The notes beneath the pieces are model-generated. The model worked only from the letters and a program-made list of their open reading frames with translations, was not told where the DNA came from and searched no databases. A program made the translations under genes and the position numbers. DNA of 64,000 bases from Bradyrhizobium sp. SZCCT0153 (GTDB lineage: Bacteria > Pseudomonadota > Alphaproteobacteria > Rhizobiales > Xanthobacteraceae), in NCBI RefSeq assembly GCF_018129995.1, contig NZ_JAFCKS010000014.1:1-64000 (forward strand). Direction: 5' to 3'. Shown piece by piece: positions 26,852 to 35,604 of the stretch (its first letter is position 1; each line of letters begins with the position of its first letter).

Positions 26852-26892
26852 AAAAAAAGCTTCGTCCGCCAGAAGACCTGTGCGGACGAAGC
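26852..26892 (-). terminator. Intrinsic terminator of the xoxF-xoxG-adhI-gfa transcript
   Basis: On the minus strand an 11-bp perfect stem (arms 26882-26892 and 26859-26869, GCTTCGTCCGC and complement) with a 12-base loop is followed by seven T (26858-26852). It lies about 245 bases after the gfa stop, downstream of the second hairpin at 27073-27110. Confidence 0.75.
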
Positions 26893-27072
26893 AGGATGCC
26901 TCAGTCGAGGGAGGGAGAAACGCAAGCGCCGCGGACTTCAAGCAGGAAGCCGGCGGCCCTGCGTAGTCATTCAGGGACCAGGACTGAGGGAGCCACTGAG
27001 GGAACCAATGGGCCCTCGCATGCGCAGAGTGGAGAAGCGGCGGCACCGCGCCGCGATTGTCCCGGGACCGGA

Positions 27073-27110
27073 CCCGTCCGGCTCGCTGGCGGACCAGCGA
27101 GCCGGACGGG
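27073..27110 (-). other. 17-bp perfect hairpin just after gfa
   Basis: Arms 27073-27089 and 27094-27110 pair perfectly around a CGGA loop, 25 bases past the gfa stop. No T-run follows on either strand. It probably blocks 3' exonucleases at the end of the gfa message or assists termination (inference). Confidence 0.65.
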
Positions 27111-27135
27111 CGCGGCAAACGTCAGGCGGCCTTGC

Positions 27136-27699
27136 TCAGGCGGCTTTGGCTTTCGCCACATGCGTCGCGATCGCGTCCATCAGCGCCGGCGACAGGCAGT
27201 CATAGGGCTCGAGACCGATTTCCTTCAGGCGCGAACGAATACCGGACATCTGCTCCGGCTTCACGCCCGCTTCGATCACCGAGGACACGAAGGCGGCGAA
27301 TTGCGGCGCCTGCGAGCCCTGTTCCTGGAACAGTTCGGGATGGATGAAGTCGAGGCCGTAGAACGGGTGGCCCTTGTTCTCGATGCGGCCGTACATGTGC
27401 GTACCGCAGGCCTTGCAGGCGTGGCGCTGGATCACCGCCGACGGATCGACGATCTGGAGCTTGTCCCCGTTCTCGAGCACGGTGACGTTCTGGCGTGGCA
27501 CCACGGCGACGACGGAGAACGTCGCCCCCTGCGGCTTCCAGCACTTGGTGCAGCCGCACGCGTGGTTGTGCGCGACGTCGCCCTTGATGCCGATCTTGAC
27601 CTGGTGGTCCTTGCATTTGCAGGCGAGCGTGCCGCCGGCAAAGCTGCCGCTGCCCTGTTTGAGGCCGTTATCGATCGAGGGATGGAGTGCAACAGTCAT
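27136..27699 (-). CDS. gfa: Glutathione-dependent formaldehyde-activating enzyme
   Basis: 187 residues. Zinc-binding cysteines appear in family order: ACKCKDH, HACGCTKCWKPQGA, and the later ACKACGTHMYGRI. Gfa promotes condensation of formaldehyde with glutathione to S-hydroxymethylglutathione, the substrate of the dehydrogenase encoded 33 bases upstream. It is the last gene of the xoxF operon, consistent with handling formaldehyde from methanol oxidation. Confidence 0.93.
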   Translation of the reverse strand: MTVALHPSIDNGLKQGSGSFAGGTLACKCKDHQVKIGIKGDVAHNHACGCTKCWKPQGATFSVVAVVPRQNVTVLENGDKLQIVDPSAVIQRHACKACGTHMYGRIENKGHPFYGLDFIHPELFQEQGSQAPQFAAFVSSVIEAGVKPEQMSGIRSRLKEIGLEPYDCLSPALMDAIATHVAKAKAA

Positions 27700-27732
27700 G
27701 GGTCGATCCTCCTTGGGGGTGACGCTTTCGAG

Positions 27733-28842
27733 TTAGAACACGACGACTGAACGGATGGATTTGCCCTCGTGCATGAGGTCAAAGCCCTTATTGATCTCCT
27801 CGAGCTTGAGCACGTGGGTGATCATCGGATCGATCTGGATCTTTCCGTTCATGTACCAGTCGACGATCTTCGGCACGTCGGTGCGGCCGCGCGCGCCGCC
27901 GAAGGCGGTGCCGCGCCAGTTGCGCCCGGTGACGAGCTGGAACGGGCGGGTGGCGATCTCCTTGCCGGATTCGGCGACGCCGATGATGATCGAGGTGCCC
28001 CAGCCGCGATGGCAGGCTTCCAGCGCCTGGCGCATCACCGTGGTGTTGCCGGTGCAGTCGAAGGTGTAGTCGGCGCCACCGTCGGTGAGGGCGACGAGAT
28101 GCGGGACGATGTCGCCCGTGATCTTTTTGGGATTGACGAATTCGGTCATGCCGAACCTGCGGCCCCAATCCTCCTTGGAATCGTTGATGTCGACGCCGAT
28201 GATCTTGTCGGCGCCGGCCATCTTGGCACCCTGGATCACGTTGAGGCCGATGCCGCCGAGGCCGAACACGACCACGTTGGAGCCAGGCGTGACCTTGGCG
28301 GTATTGACGACGGCGCCGACGCCGGTGGTGACGCCGCAGCCGATGTAGCAGCTCTTGTCGAACGGCGCGTCCTCGCGGATCTTGGCGACCGCGATCTCCG
28401 GCAGCACCGTGAAGTTCGAGAAGGTCGAGCAGCCCATGTAGTGGTAGACCGGCTTGCCCTTGTAGGAGAAGCGGCTGGTGCCGTCGGGCATCACGCCCTT
28501 GCCCTGCGTCGCGCGGATCGCGGTGCAGAGATTGGTCTTCTGGCTGAGGCAGCTTTTGCACTGCCGGCATTCCGGCGTGTAGAGCGGGATGACGTGGTCG
28601 CCCGGCTTCACCGAGGTCACGCCGGGACCGATCTCGCGGATGATGCCCGCGCCCTCGTGGCCCAGGATCGACGGGAAAATTCCTTCGCTGTCGAAGCCGT
28701 CGAGCGTGTAGGCGTCGGTGTGGCAGATGCCCGTCGCCTTGATCTCGACCAGGACTTCGCCGGCCTTCGGTCCTTCCAGATCGACCTCGACGATCTCGAG
28801 CGGCTTCTTGGCTTCGAAAGCGACGGCGGCACGTGTCTTCAT
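27733..28842 (-). CDS. adhI: S-(hydroxymethyl)glutathione dehydrogenase (class III alcohol dehydrogenase)
   Basis: 369 residues. Catalytic zinc ligands in TGICHTDAYTLDG, GHEGAG and the YIGCGVTTG Cys; structural zinc in CRQCKSCLSQKTNLC; NAD-binding GLGGIGLNVIQG. The whole protein has the strong conservation of glutathione-dependent formaldehyde dehydrogenases (FlhA/FrmA). It oxidises S-hydroxymethylglutathione to S-formylglutathione in the cytoplasm. Third gene of the xoxF-xoxG-adhI-gfa run; the next enzyme, FghA, is at 55.3-56.1 kb. Confidence 0.95.
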   Translation of the reverse strand: MKTRAAVAFEAKKPLEIVEVDLEGPKAGEVLVEIKATGICHTDAYTLDGFDSEGIFPSILGHEGAGIIREIGPGVTSVKPGDHVIPLYTPECRQCKSCLSQKTNLCTAIRATQGKGVMPDGTSRFSYKGKPVYHYMGCSTFSNFTVLPEIAVAKIREDAPFDKSCYIGCGVTTGVGAVVNTAKVTPGSNVVVFGLGGIGLNVIQGAKMAGADKIIGVDINDSKEDWGRRFGMTEFVNPKKITGDIVPHLVALTDGGADYTFDCTGNTTVMRQALEACHRGWGTSIIIGVAESGKEIATRPFQLVTGRNWRGTAFGGARGRTDVPKIVDWYMNGKIQIDPMITHVLKLEEINKGFDLMHEGKSIRSVVVF

Positions 28843-28903
28843 CGTAAACTCCTTGAATTCTCGCAGGGCGCCAGGACCCGGGTCCCGGTCGGGCTCCGCA
28901 CGT

Positions 28904-29422
28904 TCACTTCTTGCCCATGCACGAATCTTCGTTCTTGGTATAGGTGTCCAACTTGTCCTCGTGCTTGCTCGGTCGGGCGCGGCCCCAGGCCTCGTTGGAG
29001 CGGGCGCGCAGATAGACGTAGAGATCGTCCATGTAGCAGGCGACGTTCGGGTTATCGCCGAAGGCCGGCATCACGTTCTCTGCGGCGGTCGAGATGTTCT
29101 TGCGGCCGGAGGCGACGACGCCGAGAAAATCGGCGTAGCTCATCGTCTTCAGCGAATCCTTCAGTGCCGGGGCGTAGGTCGAACCCATTCCATCCGGGCC
29201 GTGACACACATGGCAGTCCGAGTGATAGCGGCGGTATCCGGAATAAGTGTACCAGTCGACGGATCCGTCGGTGACCTTGTAGGTCGGGTTGCCTTCCTTA
29301 TCGAGCCATTCGCCGGTTTCGTTCTGCTTGACGGCAGTCGGGTCACCGGAGCCGTCCGCGACGGCGATTCCCCCGGACGCGACCAAGAACATCACGGCAA
29401 TGGCAGAGCAGATTTTACGCAA
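28904..29422 (-). CDS. xoxG: Cytochrome c for the lanthanide methanol dehydrogenase
   Basis: 172 residues, signal peptide (CSAIAVMFLVASGGIAVA), one haem site C70-x-x-C73-H74 (CHVCH). Length and flanking sequence (WYTYSGYRRYHSDC, AFGDNPNVACYMDDLYVYLRAR) match the cytochrome c-L/XoxG type, which accepts electrons from XoxF in the periplasm. The start codon appears to be TTG at 29422, with AGGAAAA eight bases before it. It follows xoxF after an 80-base gap that contains a 12-bp hairpin. Confidence 0.9.
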   Translation of the reverse strand: MRKICSAIAVMFLVASGGIAVADGSGDPTAVKQNETGEWLDKEGNPTYKVTDGSVDWYTYSGYRRYHSDCHVCHGPDGMGSTYAPALKDSLKTMSYADFLGVVASGRKNISTAAENVMPAFGDNPNVACYMDDLYVYLRARSNEAWGRARPSKHEDKLDTYTKNEDSCMGKK

Positions 29423-29456
29423 GAGATTTTCCTCGGAAGGCGTTCGGTGAGACGAG

Positions 29457-29485
29457 CCGGCGCGTGGAGTTGATCCACGCGCCGG
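29457..29485 (-). other. Intergenic hairpin between xoxF and xoxG
   Basis: Arms 29457-29468 and 29474-29485 form a perfect 12-bp GC-rich stem with a GTTGA loop, 17 bases past the xoxF stop. No T-run follows. It would stabilise the xoxF message and lower read-through into xoxG, fitting the need for more dehydrogenase than cytochrome (inference). Confidence 0.65.
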
Positions 29486-29502
29486 AGCGATGCTGAACAG
29501 GC

Positions 29503-31305
29503 CTAGTTGGGCAGCGAGAACACGGTCAGCGTACCGCCGAGTGCCGTGTAGTTGCTGAGGGCCGCGTAGCCGCCGACGGCGCCGAGACCGGCGTTCGGAT
29601 CGGTCAGACCTGCCGCCAGACCGATGCCGGCCCAGCCGCCCACGCCGGAGAGCACTGCGACATACTGCTTGCCGCCGTTCTCATAGGTCGTGACGTTGCC
29701 GATGATGCCGGAGGGAGTCTTGAACTTGTAGAGCTCCTTGCCGGACTTGGCATCGACTGCCTTGAGGTAGCCTTCGAGCGTGCCGTAGAACACCACGCCG
29801 CCGGCGGTTGCGAGCGCACCCGACCAGACCGAGAACTGCTCCTTGTTCGACCAGACGATCTTGCCGGTCTTGCCGTCCCAGGCGATGAAGTTGCCCATGT
29901 GGGTTTCACCCTGCGGCGGATACATCGAGAGCGTCGCACCCACATAGGGCTGGCCCGCGGTGTAGCTCACCTTGAACGGCTCGTAGTCCATGCAGACGTG
30001 GTTGGTCGGAACGTAGAACAGCTGCGTGTCCGGCGAGTAGGCTGCCGGCTGCTCGTCCTTGGTGCCGAGCGCGGCCGGACAGATGCCCTTCACGTTGTGG
30101 TCCTCGCCCGCCTTGTCGGTCGAAGCTGCGTCCAGCACCTTCGGACGACCATAGGTCGGCGAGTTCTTGTCCATGTCGACGCCGGAGGTCCAGTTCACCT
30201 TCGGATCGTACTTTTCGGCGACCAGGAGCTCACCGGTGGCACGATCGAGCGTATAGCCGAGACCGTTACGATCGAAGTGCGTCAGCAGCTTGCGCGGCTG
30301 GCCGTTGATCGACTGATCCGACAGGATCATCTCGTTGACGCCGTCGTAGTCCCACTCGTCGTGGGGGGTCATTTGATAGACCCACTTGGCAACGCCGGTG
30401 TCCGGGTTACGCGCCCAGATCGTCATCGACCATTTGTTGTCGCCGGGACGCTGCTTCGGATTCCAAGTCGAGGGATTGCCCGACCCGTAATAGACGAGGT
30501 TCAACTCGGGATCGTAGGAGATCCAGCCCCAGGTGGCACCACCGCCGATCTTCCACTGATCGCCTTGCCAGGTCTTGAGGCTCGAGTCCTTGCCGATCGG
30601 CTTGCCGAGCGCGGTGGTCTTGTCGTCGACCAGGATCTGGTTGTCCGGTCCTTCCGAGTACCCGCGCCAGACCTCCTTGCCAGTCTTGATGTCGTAAGCG
30701 GTCATGTGGGCCTGAACGCCGAACTCGCCGCCGGAGATGCCGACCAGCACCTTGTCCTTGACGACCATCGGTGCCGACGTGCCCGTCTCGCCCTTGCTGG
30801 GATCGCCGTTCTTCGCGGACCATGCAACCTGACCGGTCTTGGCGTCGAGCGCGACCAGGGTGGTGTCGGCCTGATGCAGGAAGATCTTTCCGTCGCCGTA
30901 AGACAGGCCGCGGTTGACCGTGTCGCAGCACATCACCGGGATGACGTTCGGATCCTGCTTCGGCTCGTACCTCCAGACGATCTTGTTCTCGTTTGAAAGG
31001 TCAATAGCGTAGACCTTGTTCGGGAACGGCGTGTGGACGTACATCATGTTGCCGATGATCAGCGGGCCGCCTTCATGGCCGCGCAGCACGCCGGTCGAGA
31101 AGGTCCAGGCGACCTGGAGCTTGCCGACGTTTTGTGCGTTGATCTGGTTCAGCTTGGAAAAGCGGGTATTGGCGTAGTCGCCCGTGGGCATCACCCAGTC
31201 TTTTGGGTTCTGCGACATCTTGATCAGCTCGTCGTTGGCTGAAGCGCCGCCGACGGCGAGAGCCGCCGCGGAGCCAAGAAGGGTCGCCAGTAGCACCTTG
31301 CGCAT
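29503..31305 (-). CDS. xoxF: Lanthanide-dependent methanol dehydrogenase XoxF
   Basis: 600 residues from ATG 31305, which follows GGAGGAATAACT; signal peptide ends at GGASA. PQQ site: vicinal C126-C127 (MCCDTVNRG), E194 (SGGEFGVQ), N277 (GSGNPSTWN), catalytic D319 and the lanthanide ligand D321 in EWDYDGVNE. Calcium MxaF enzymes have Ala at the last position, so this is a rare-earth enzyme, most like the XoxF5 clade. It oxidises methanol (probably to formaldehyde or formate) in the periplasm and reduces XoxG. Heads the operon xoxF-xoxG-adhI-gfa. Confidence 0.96.
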   Translation of the reverse strand: MRKVLLATLLGSAAALAVGGASANDELIKMSQNPKDWVMPTGDYANTRFSKLNQINAQNVGKLQVAWTFSTGVLRGHEGGPLIIGNMMYVHTPFPNKVYAIDLSNENKIVWRYEPKQDPNVIPVMCCDTVNRGLSYGDGKIFLHQADTTLVALDAKTGQVAWSAKNGDPSKGETGTSAPMVVKDKVLVGISGGEFGVQAHMTAYDIKTGKEVWRGYSEGPDNQILVDDKTTALGKPIGKDSSLKTWQGDQWKIGGGATWGWISYDPELNLVYYGSGNPSTWNPKQRPGDNKWSMTIWARNPDTGVAKWVYQMTPHDEWDYDGVNEMILSDQSINGQPRKLLTHFDRNGLGYTLDRATGELLVAEKYDPKVNWTSGVDMDKNSPTYGRPKVLDAASTDKAGEDHNVKGICPAALGTKDEQPAAYSPDTQLFYVPTNHVCMDYEPFKVSYTAGQPYVGATLSMYPPQGETHMGNFIAWDGKTGKIVWSNKEQFSVWSGALATAGGVVFYGTLEGYLKAVDAKSGKELYKFKTPSGIIGNVTTYENGGKQYVAVLSGVGGWAGIGLAAGLTDPNAGLGAVGGYAALSNYTALGGTLTVFSLPN

Positions 31306-31818
31306 AGTTATTCCTCCGTTGGTATTGTTTATTGTTTCCGAAGCATTGCTCAATCACCGGGCTTCTCGTCCGGCGTCTGCTCGTGCAGGGCGGTCACGAT
31401 TGGGACCAGAAACGATGCTGTGGTGTTTTGTCCTCCTGATGAGAGCCACGGGTCCACGTGCAGGGCGGCCCGTTCTTGTTGTTCCTGCCGCAATCCCTAA
31501 CGACTTCGTCATCGGGAAACTTGCCCAAGAGAGAAGCCGGTTTGCTTGACAGCGCACGGACGCGAAGATTTTGATTTTGCAGTAGCGAATTCAGCGGCTT
31601 CTGCATCGCGTTGGGACTACCTTCAACGCTCAGGTTCCCCTTGACGGCGCTGCGACTAAGGCGGAGGATTAAGTTTCAAGGGTGGCAATGGAACGATGGC
31701 GCTCGTTCTAGAAGATCGCTCAAAATCGAGGTAAACGTCACGCAATCTCGGCTGAGGGCTCCGGCAGCGCTGGTCGCGATTCGCGGAGAATCTCCGGATC
31801 AAACCAGTGGCTGGATTA
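31306..31818. promoter_or_regulatory. Divergent control region between xoxF and an AraC-type regulator gene
   Basis: About 510 bases without a gene. A 12-base direct repeat, CGTGCAGGGCGG, occurs at 31382-31393 and 31457-31468, 75 bases apart and 77-160 bases upstream of xoxF, a plausible regulator site. On the plus strand TTGACA (31545-31550) and TTTTGA (31568-31573), 17 bases apart, could be a sigma-70 promoter for the regulator gene. Neither is proven. Confidence 0.4.
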
Positions 31819-32787
31819 ATGTCCGACACAATTCACAAGCTCTCGACGACCGGCATGACGCCGAAGCGGCAGATCCAGAGCTGGATCGACGGGCTGACGA
31901 GCCTGTGTGGGCATTTCGACGTCGATCCGCTGGAAGCGTCCTCGCTCGAAGGCCGCATCGACTACACCTCCGTGTCGCGCCTGAAGCTTTGCCAGATCGA
32001 GGTGAGCCAGCACCGCATCGCGCACACGCTGGCGCGCGCCAAGACCAATGAACATCCGTATATCAAGATTCATTTCCAGACTTACGGAGTGTCTTATTTC
32101 GAGCAGGAAGGCCGTCACATCGAGCTGAACCCGGGCGACATCATCGCCTATGACGTCTCATGCCCACATTCGATCATCAGCCCCGCCTTCACGCGCCATG
32201 ACGTGGTGATCGTGCCGAAGGCGCTGCTCCGCGACCGCGGATTCCCGTCGCAGCGGATGCCCGCCTGCAAGCTGTCCTCGCGGACGGGGACGGGGCGGAT
32301 TGCGCATGATTTCGTTCATGCCACCTTCGACGAAGCGGCGAAGCTGTCGGCCAACAGCGCGGTCGGCGTTGCTGATTCGCTGATCGATCTCTTGCTGCTG
32401 CCGCTGCGCGAGGCCGACACGATGCTCGATCGCGTCGGGCCGGAGGCGATGTATGTGCGTGCCCAATTTTTCATCCGGGAGCACCTGCGCGATCCGGACC
32501 TGTGCATCGACCAGATTTCCGCCGAGCTCGGCTGCTCCAAGCGCTATCTGCACATGCTGTTCTCCGAGCGCGGCACCACGGTGAGCGATTACATCTGGCA
32601 GGCGCGCCTGCAGAACTGCCGTCAGGAGCTCGAGGCCCACGCCGGCAAGACCATCACCGACGTCGCGTTCTCCTGGGGCTTCTCCAGCTCATCGCATTTC
32701 AGCCGGGTGTTCCGGAAATATTTCGGCGTGGTGCCGTCCTCGATCCACAAGGCGCAGCAGGGTGCTGCGGCCTCGGGCGAGCTTTAG
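31819..32787 (+). CDS. AraC-family transcriptional regulator
   Basis: 322 residues from ATG 31819; a GTG at 31807 in frame is an alternative. The N-terminal half (~20-200) is a cupin-like sensory domain of the AraC_binding_2 type (YIKIHFQTYGVSYFEQEGR, LNPGDIIAYDVS). The last ~105 residues are the double helix-turn-helix: DQISAELGCSKRYLHMLFSERG and TDVAFSWGFSSSSHFSRVFRKYFG. Divergent from xoxF, so it is a candidate regulator of the methanol operon; direct evidence is lacking. Confidence 0.85.
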   Translation: MSDTIHKLSTTGMTPKRQIQSWIDGLTSLCGHFDVDPLEASSLEGRIDYTSVSRLKLCQIEVSQHRIAHTLARAKTNEHPYIKIHFQTYGVSYFEQEGRHIELNPGDIIAYDVSCPHSIISPAFTRHDVVIVPKALLRDRGFPSQRMPACKLSSRTGTGRIAHDFVHATFDEAAKLSANSAVGVADSLIDLLLLPLREADTMLDRVGPEAMYVRAQFFIREHLRDPDLCIDQISAELGCSKRYLHMLFSERGTTVSDYIWQARLQNCRQELEAHAGKTITDVAFSWGFSSSSHFSRVFRKYFGVVPSSIHKAQQGAAASGEL

Positions 32788-32820
32788 GCGAGCGCTCGCT
32801 GCGGCCGCCCGCCGACTCGC

Positions 32821-33246
32821 TCACGCCGATACGGCGATGTAGGGAATGCTGGCGAGCAGAGCGACGAGCAGGACCGCGTTACCCAACATCCCGCTCCAAT
32901 GCAGCCGCCGCAACCGACGCGGGGCTTCGGCATCGCCTGCGTCACTCGCGCTGAGCTGATCGTCCATCCGCGGCATGAACCAGCGGCGTCCCCAGATTGC
33001 CAGGGCTGCAATCAGGCCGACGCCGATCGCTGCGACCAGGCGACCGTCGAGCAGGAACGCTGCCGTTCCGATGATTCCGGCGACGCGCATCACCAGAAAA
33101 TGGGCATTGAACATTCCGCGCAGCAACTGGGCGACGGGCTGGATGTCCAGCTTCACCAGCAGGAAAGCGGGCGAAGCCAGCGTGAAATAGCCCATCGGAA
33201 ACAGCAGAATGATCATGACGGCTACGGCGACGCCATCCGGTGTCAT
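32821..33246 (-). CDS. Small integral membrane protein of unknown function
   Basis: 141 residues with four predicted membrane spans: ~7-29 (VAVMIILLFPMGYFTLASPA), ~45-63, ~66-85 and ~118-138. The loop between spans 3 and 4 is charged (RRWFMPRMDDQLSASDAGD). No family recognised. It converges on the AraC gene, 33 bases away. Confidence 0.6.
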   Translation of the reverse strand: MTPDGVAVAVMIILLFPMGYFTLASPAFLLVKLDIQPVAQLLRGMFNAHFLVMRVAGIIGTAAFLLDGRLVAAIGVGLIAALAIWGRRWFMPRMDDQLSASDAGDAEAPRRLRRLHWSGMLGNAVLLVALLASIPYIAVSA

Positions 33247-33384
33247 GCGAGCGGCCTTTCTCGTCCGTGCGCTGATATCTCACGCCAGCGCTGCCAAATC
33301 ATAGCGGAAGAATGGGCTTTCGACACTAGGCTTTGGTTGGACGCCGGGCAACGCAGGAGGGGGCCCGGCGGCGTCACCCGAGGT

Positions 33385-34374
33385 TCAGGCCGGCTCGAGA
33401 CCGAGCGACTGCGCGCTCTCGATCCAGATCGGCAGCTCGCGTTGATACAACGCATTGGTCTCCTTGAAGCCGATCGCGGGTTCGAGCACGAAGGTCGCGA
33501 GGACGTCCTTCACCTTCGGATCGTTGTTGGCGGCAACGCAAAGCTCCGCCAGGCGGTCGACGACCGGTTGCGGCGTCGCCTTCGGCACGGCCCAGCCGGA
33601 AAAGCCGCTGACGGTGAAGAACTTCGCCGTCGCGCCCTGTTCGGGCAACGTCTTCACGTTCGGGATCGCATCGACCTTTTTCGAATGGACCGCGAAGACG
33701 GTGCCGCGGTCGCTTTGCAGGACCGACTGCGCAGCAGTGAAGCTGCCCATCGCCGCATCGAGCGTGCCCTCCAGCATGCCCGTCCACATCGGAGCTTCGC
33801 CGCGGTAGTGGACCGGCTCGATCGAGAGGCCGTACTGCCTGTTGAGCTCGTGGATCGTCATGTGCGGAGACGAGCCCACGCTATAGGTGCCGAAATTGAC
33901 CTTGCCGCTCTTGCGCGCGAAGGCGACGAAATCCTCCAGCGTCTTGACGCCGGTCTTGGGGTTCGCCACCAGCAGCAGGCCGGCGCCCGGAATGACGCTG
34001 ACGAGCGTCAGATCCTTGTCCATGTCGTAGCCCGGATTCTTCATTACCACGCGGTTCATGATGTAGGTGGTCGAGATCGAGCACAGCATGGTGTGGCCGT
34101 CGGGCTCTGCGCGGGCGACCTCCGCCGTGCCGATCGCGCCCGAGGCGCCGGGCTTGTTCTCGACGACGACGGTCTTGCCGACCTGCTTGGAGATGAATTC
34201 GCCGTAGGCGCGCGCGAGCAGGTCGGTCTGTCCGCCGGCGGGATAGCTACAGATCATGCGAATTTGCCGCGACGGCCACGCCGCCTGCGCCGAGACGCTG
34301 CGCGCGACGAAAGGCATCGCGAGTGCGCTGGTACCGGCGGCGACGAAGTGGCGGCGGTCGAATTTTGCGGACAT
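33385..34374 (-). CDS. Bug-family (TctC) periplasmic solute-binding protein
   Basis: 329 residues. Tat-like leader (FDRRHFVAAGTSALAMPFVARSVSAQA), then the TctC pattern: WPSRQIRMICSYPAGGQTDLLAR, VVENKPGASGAIGTAEVARAEPDGHT and YGTYS-like NFGTYSVGSSPH. Bug proteins bind carboxylates for tripartite tricarboxylate transporters or act as sensors. No TctA/TctB genes are adjacent, the common orphan situation for this family. Ligand unknown. Confidence 0.88.
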   Translation of the reverse strand: MSAKFDRRHFVAAGTSALAMPFVARSVSAQAAWPSRQIRMICSYPAGGQTDLLARAYGEFISKQVGKTVVVENKPGASGAIGTAEVARAEPDGHTMLCSISTTYIMNRVVMKNPGYDMDKDLTLVSVIPGAGLLLVANPKTGVKTLEDFVAFARKSGKVNFGTYSVGSSPHMTIHELNRQYGLSIEPVHYRGEAPMWTGMLEGTLDAAMGSFTAAQSVLQSDRGTVFAVHSKKVDAIPNVKTLPEQGATAKFFTVSGFSGWAVPKATPQPVVDRLAELCVAANNDPKVKDVLATFVLEPAIGFKETNALYQRELPIWIESAQSLGLEPA

Positions 34375-34484
34375 GATTCCCTCCTGATTTTTGCCGAACC
34401 TACTGCATCAGGTCGTCCCCGCCATGGTCGGCAGGCGAGACAGATTGGCGCATTGGACGAGGCGGTGCGGTGCCCGTTTGCCCG

Positions 34485-35510
34485 TCACCCGGGCGAGCGT
34501 GCCTTTGGCGCGATCCATGGCCAGACGATCTCGGTCAGGGCCACCGCAATGAGGCCGAAGGCGCCGCCGATCAGCACGTTGACGATGCGCTCCTCCGCGA
34601 TGCCGCTGGCGCCGCCGGCGAAGGAAGCGGCCAGCGCGATGAAGAAGCAGCGCAGGCCGAAGCCGACGATGTAACGCGAGAACGAGATCAGCGTGAGGGT
34701 GGCCGCAAGCACCGCAAGCGCATAACCGACCCGGCTTTGCGGCAGCACGGCACCGGCGAGGAAGCCGAGCGGCACGCCGACGACCGCGCCGATCGCCCGC
34801 TGCTTCAGCTTGCCGGTGGACGCCGCGAGATCGCCGACCACGACGCTTGCGGCCGACCACATCACCCATTGTCCCTGCGCGAGATCGAGGATCTCGACCA
34901 ACGCCGCCGCGGCGAACACCGCCATGGCGGTTGCCGTTGCAGGCAGAAACCACTCTGCGGCGGGCGCTCCGAACGACGTCGCCGCGGCGTCCCTGCGCTG
35001 GCGCTGGTCGTAAATCCGGATGCCGCAGACCAGCCCCAGCGCGATCGGAGAGGACACGATGATCAAGCCGGCATGGCGCATCGCTTCGGAGGCGCTCACG
35101 CCCTCCCGCACCTCGCAGGCAAGATACACGGCGGGGATGAACACCCAATTTCCGAGCGTGCGGAAATGTTCGCCATGGCGCGTCACCGCGACCGCGAGGA
35201 ATCCCGCGAGCCCCGTCAGAACTGCGAACAGCGGCTTGACGGGGCCTGCGAGGAACAGCACGGCAAAGGTGACGAGGACGGCGAGATAATGCCACGCTAT
35301 GACCTTTGGCGGCAGGTGCAGCCTGAGCGCGGGGATGAGCAGCGAGACCGCGATCAACCCAAGATTCAGCAGCGCCGTTTCGCGCGCGATAAAGTAGGCG
35401 GCGACCATCGGACCGACGACGATCAGCGCCCGCACGAGTTCGCCGGATTTGATTTCCCGGGAGAGCAGATCGCGCAGACCTGCGGCTGAGGGGATGGTCG
35501 GGGAGTTCAC
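34485..35510 (-). CDS. FUSC-family membrane protein (aromatic acid exporter-like)
   Basis: 341 residues with two hydrophobic blocks, each of about five spans (~25-160 and ~190-325), separated by a short basic segment (IYDQRQRRDAAA). The second block has the FUSC motif region ASVVVGDLAASTGKLKQRAIGAVVGVPLG (read in parts), with G-x-x-x-G spacings. The family includes AaeB-type efflux pumps and related proteins. It lacks the long cytoplasmic domain of AaeB. 110 bases before the Bug gene in the same direction; link uncertain. Confidence 0.7.
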   Translation of the reverse strand: MNSPTIPSAAGLRDLLSREIKSGELVRALIVVGPMVAAYFIARETALLNLGLIAVSLLIPALRLHLPPKVIAWHYLAVLVTFAVLFLAGPVKPLFAVLTGLAGFLAVAVTRHGEHFRTLGNWVFIPAVYLACEVREGVSASEAMRHAGLIIVSSPIALGLVCGIRIYDQRQRRDAAATSFGAPAAEWFLPATATAMAVFAAAALVEILDLAQGQWVMWSAASVVVGDLAASTGKLKQRAIGAVVGVPLGFLAGAVLPQSRVGYALAVLAATLTLISFSRYIVGFGLRCFFIALAASFAGGASGIAEERIVNVLIGGAFGLIAVALTEIVWPWIAPKARSPG

Positions 35511-35604
35511 AGGGCACCAAAGGGGTCGCGTGAAGCGCCACCTATAGCACGGAAATGACGTCGCTACTCGAGCGTGGCGCCGGCCGCCACGCTCTCGCTG
35601 CCTC

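Larger units (their letters stand above)
26509..27135. other. 627-base gene-free stretch between the hydroxylase operon and gfa
   Basis: No convincing small gene on either strand. It must hold the promoter of the hydroxylase operon near 26509-26700; I cannot place the boxes. The right half holds two strong hairpins, listed separately, that end or process the transcript coming from gfa. Confidence 0.5.

Noticed and set aside
26764..27750. A 328-codon plus-strand frame across the gfa gene
   Set aside because: It crosses two hairpins and lies antisense to gfa, which has all its zinc motifs.
31411..31547. Small plus-strand frame in the xoxF control region
   Set aside because: No ribosome site, no conserved-looking residues, and it covers the direct repeat that may be regulatory.
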